Below, in pieces: positions 31,462 to 31,739 of a DNA stretch of 31,739 nt (positions are counted from its first letter, which is position 1; each line of letters begins with the position of its first letter). The position numbers and the translations under genes were made by a program. A model generated the notes under the pieces. It was not told the DNA's origin. It saw only the letters and a program-made list of their open reading frames with translations, and did no database searches. This DNA comes from an uncultured Lachnospiraceae bacterium (GTDB lineage: Bacteria; Bacillota; Clostridia; Lachnospirales; Lachnospiraceae). Location: positions 1-31,739 of the forward strand of contig CAJTOW010000036.1 of the NCBI GenBank assembly GCA_910577655.1, in the 5' to 3' direction.

Positions 31462-31739
31462 ATGAAAAAGATAAAAATTGAGTTTACCAATGAGCGGATC
31501 ATCCCAGCCAGTGGCCTTGCAGTTGTCGGTGCTATTCTCGGCAAATGTGACTTTGTAAAGCGCTGCAACCGTATGGATGTAACCCCTAACCGTTCACAGC
31601 ACCAAATCAAGAACGGCGATATCCTGCTCACTTATATCGGGCTCCTCACGATGGGAAAACCTGCTTATGAGTCCGTCCATGAGTTTGATGACGACCCGGA
31701 TTTTTACAAATACGCACTTGGAATTGTCAGAAGCATCCC
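31462..31739 (+). CDS. IS1380 family transposase, N-terminal part, cut by the window edge
   Basis: The first 92 residues are visible: MKKIKIEFTNERIIPASGL, GAILGKCDFVKRCNRMDVT, NGDILLTYIGLLTMGKPAYESVHEF and DPDFYKYALGIVRSIP match the start of IS1380 transposases (DDE type). GGAGG lies about 9 nt before the ATG. The frame is open to the edge; whether the element is complete cannot be seen. Confidence 0.85.
   Translation, partial: MKKIKIEFTNERIIPASGLAVVGAILGKCDFVKRCNRMDVTPNRSQHQIKNGDILLTYIGLLTMGKPAYESVHEFDDDPDFYKYALGIVRSI

Overview
The window looks like the chromosome of an anaerobic gut Firmicute, most likely Lachnospiraceae (Clostridium cluster XIVa). The markers are NfnAB (electron-bifurcating transhydrogenase), the GGGtGRT protein with its Fe-S scaffold partner, the yqeB/yqeC/mocA accessory set for selenium-dependent molybdenum hydroxylases, DUF4321, and three MATE exporters. 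Lineage is inferred from gene content. Most core genes lie on the minus strand and are GC-richer than three AT-rich inserts at about 5.8-10.3 kb, 18.8-21.9 kb and 27.4-29.3 kb.

Layout. (1) 1-5698: a minus-strand operon runs DASS/SLC13 permease, half-length DASS protein, FAD/NAD(P) oxidoreductase, molybdopterin oxidoreductase (cut by the window edge). It is divergent from two tandem SnoaL/NTF2-like proteins that keep the Asp/His pair of dehydratases. Together they look like an uncharacterised uptake, dehydration and reduction pathway for an organic anion. (2) 5802-10357: a degraded integrated element of about 4.5 kb in the 3' end of the GGGtGRT gene, bounded by a 33-bp imperfect repeat. It carries a sigma factor broken by one amber codon, a frameshifted serine recombinase, an intact hicAB module with a clear operator, a gp3-like terminase small subunit, an HNH nuclease and three small overlapping ORFs. 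No integrase is visible. (3) 10325-18769: GGGtGRT and scaffold, two MATE exporters, nfnA-nfnB, folA. (4) 18883-21836: an AT-rich island with a dNMP-kinase-like protein convergent with a ThyX-like protein, a radical SAM enzyme and a two-TM protein with a PLD/DUF5919-like domain. This is the best candidate in the window for an undescribed nucleotide-based system. (5) 22041-27225: MATE, GNAT-YqeC fusion, YqeB, MocA and an AEC transporter, largely overlapping. (6) 27383-31739: a gene remnant, a MITE, an AlbA_2/Schlafen-type regulator with a symmetric operator in its promoter, an NCS2 purine permease with DUF4321, and the start of an IS1380 transposase.

A dispersed hairpin repeat of about 30 bp (GTAACAGTTCA, central GGGATATC-like loop, TGAACTGTTAC) recurs in intergenic regions, usually within a few bases of a stop codon. 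One copy near 15.4-15.6 kb is split by a 159-bp MITE flanked by a CTAG duplication. No tRNA, rRNA or CRISPR array was seen.
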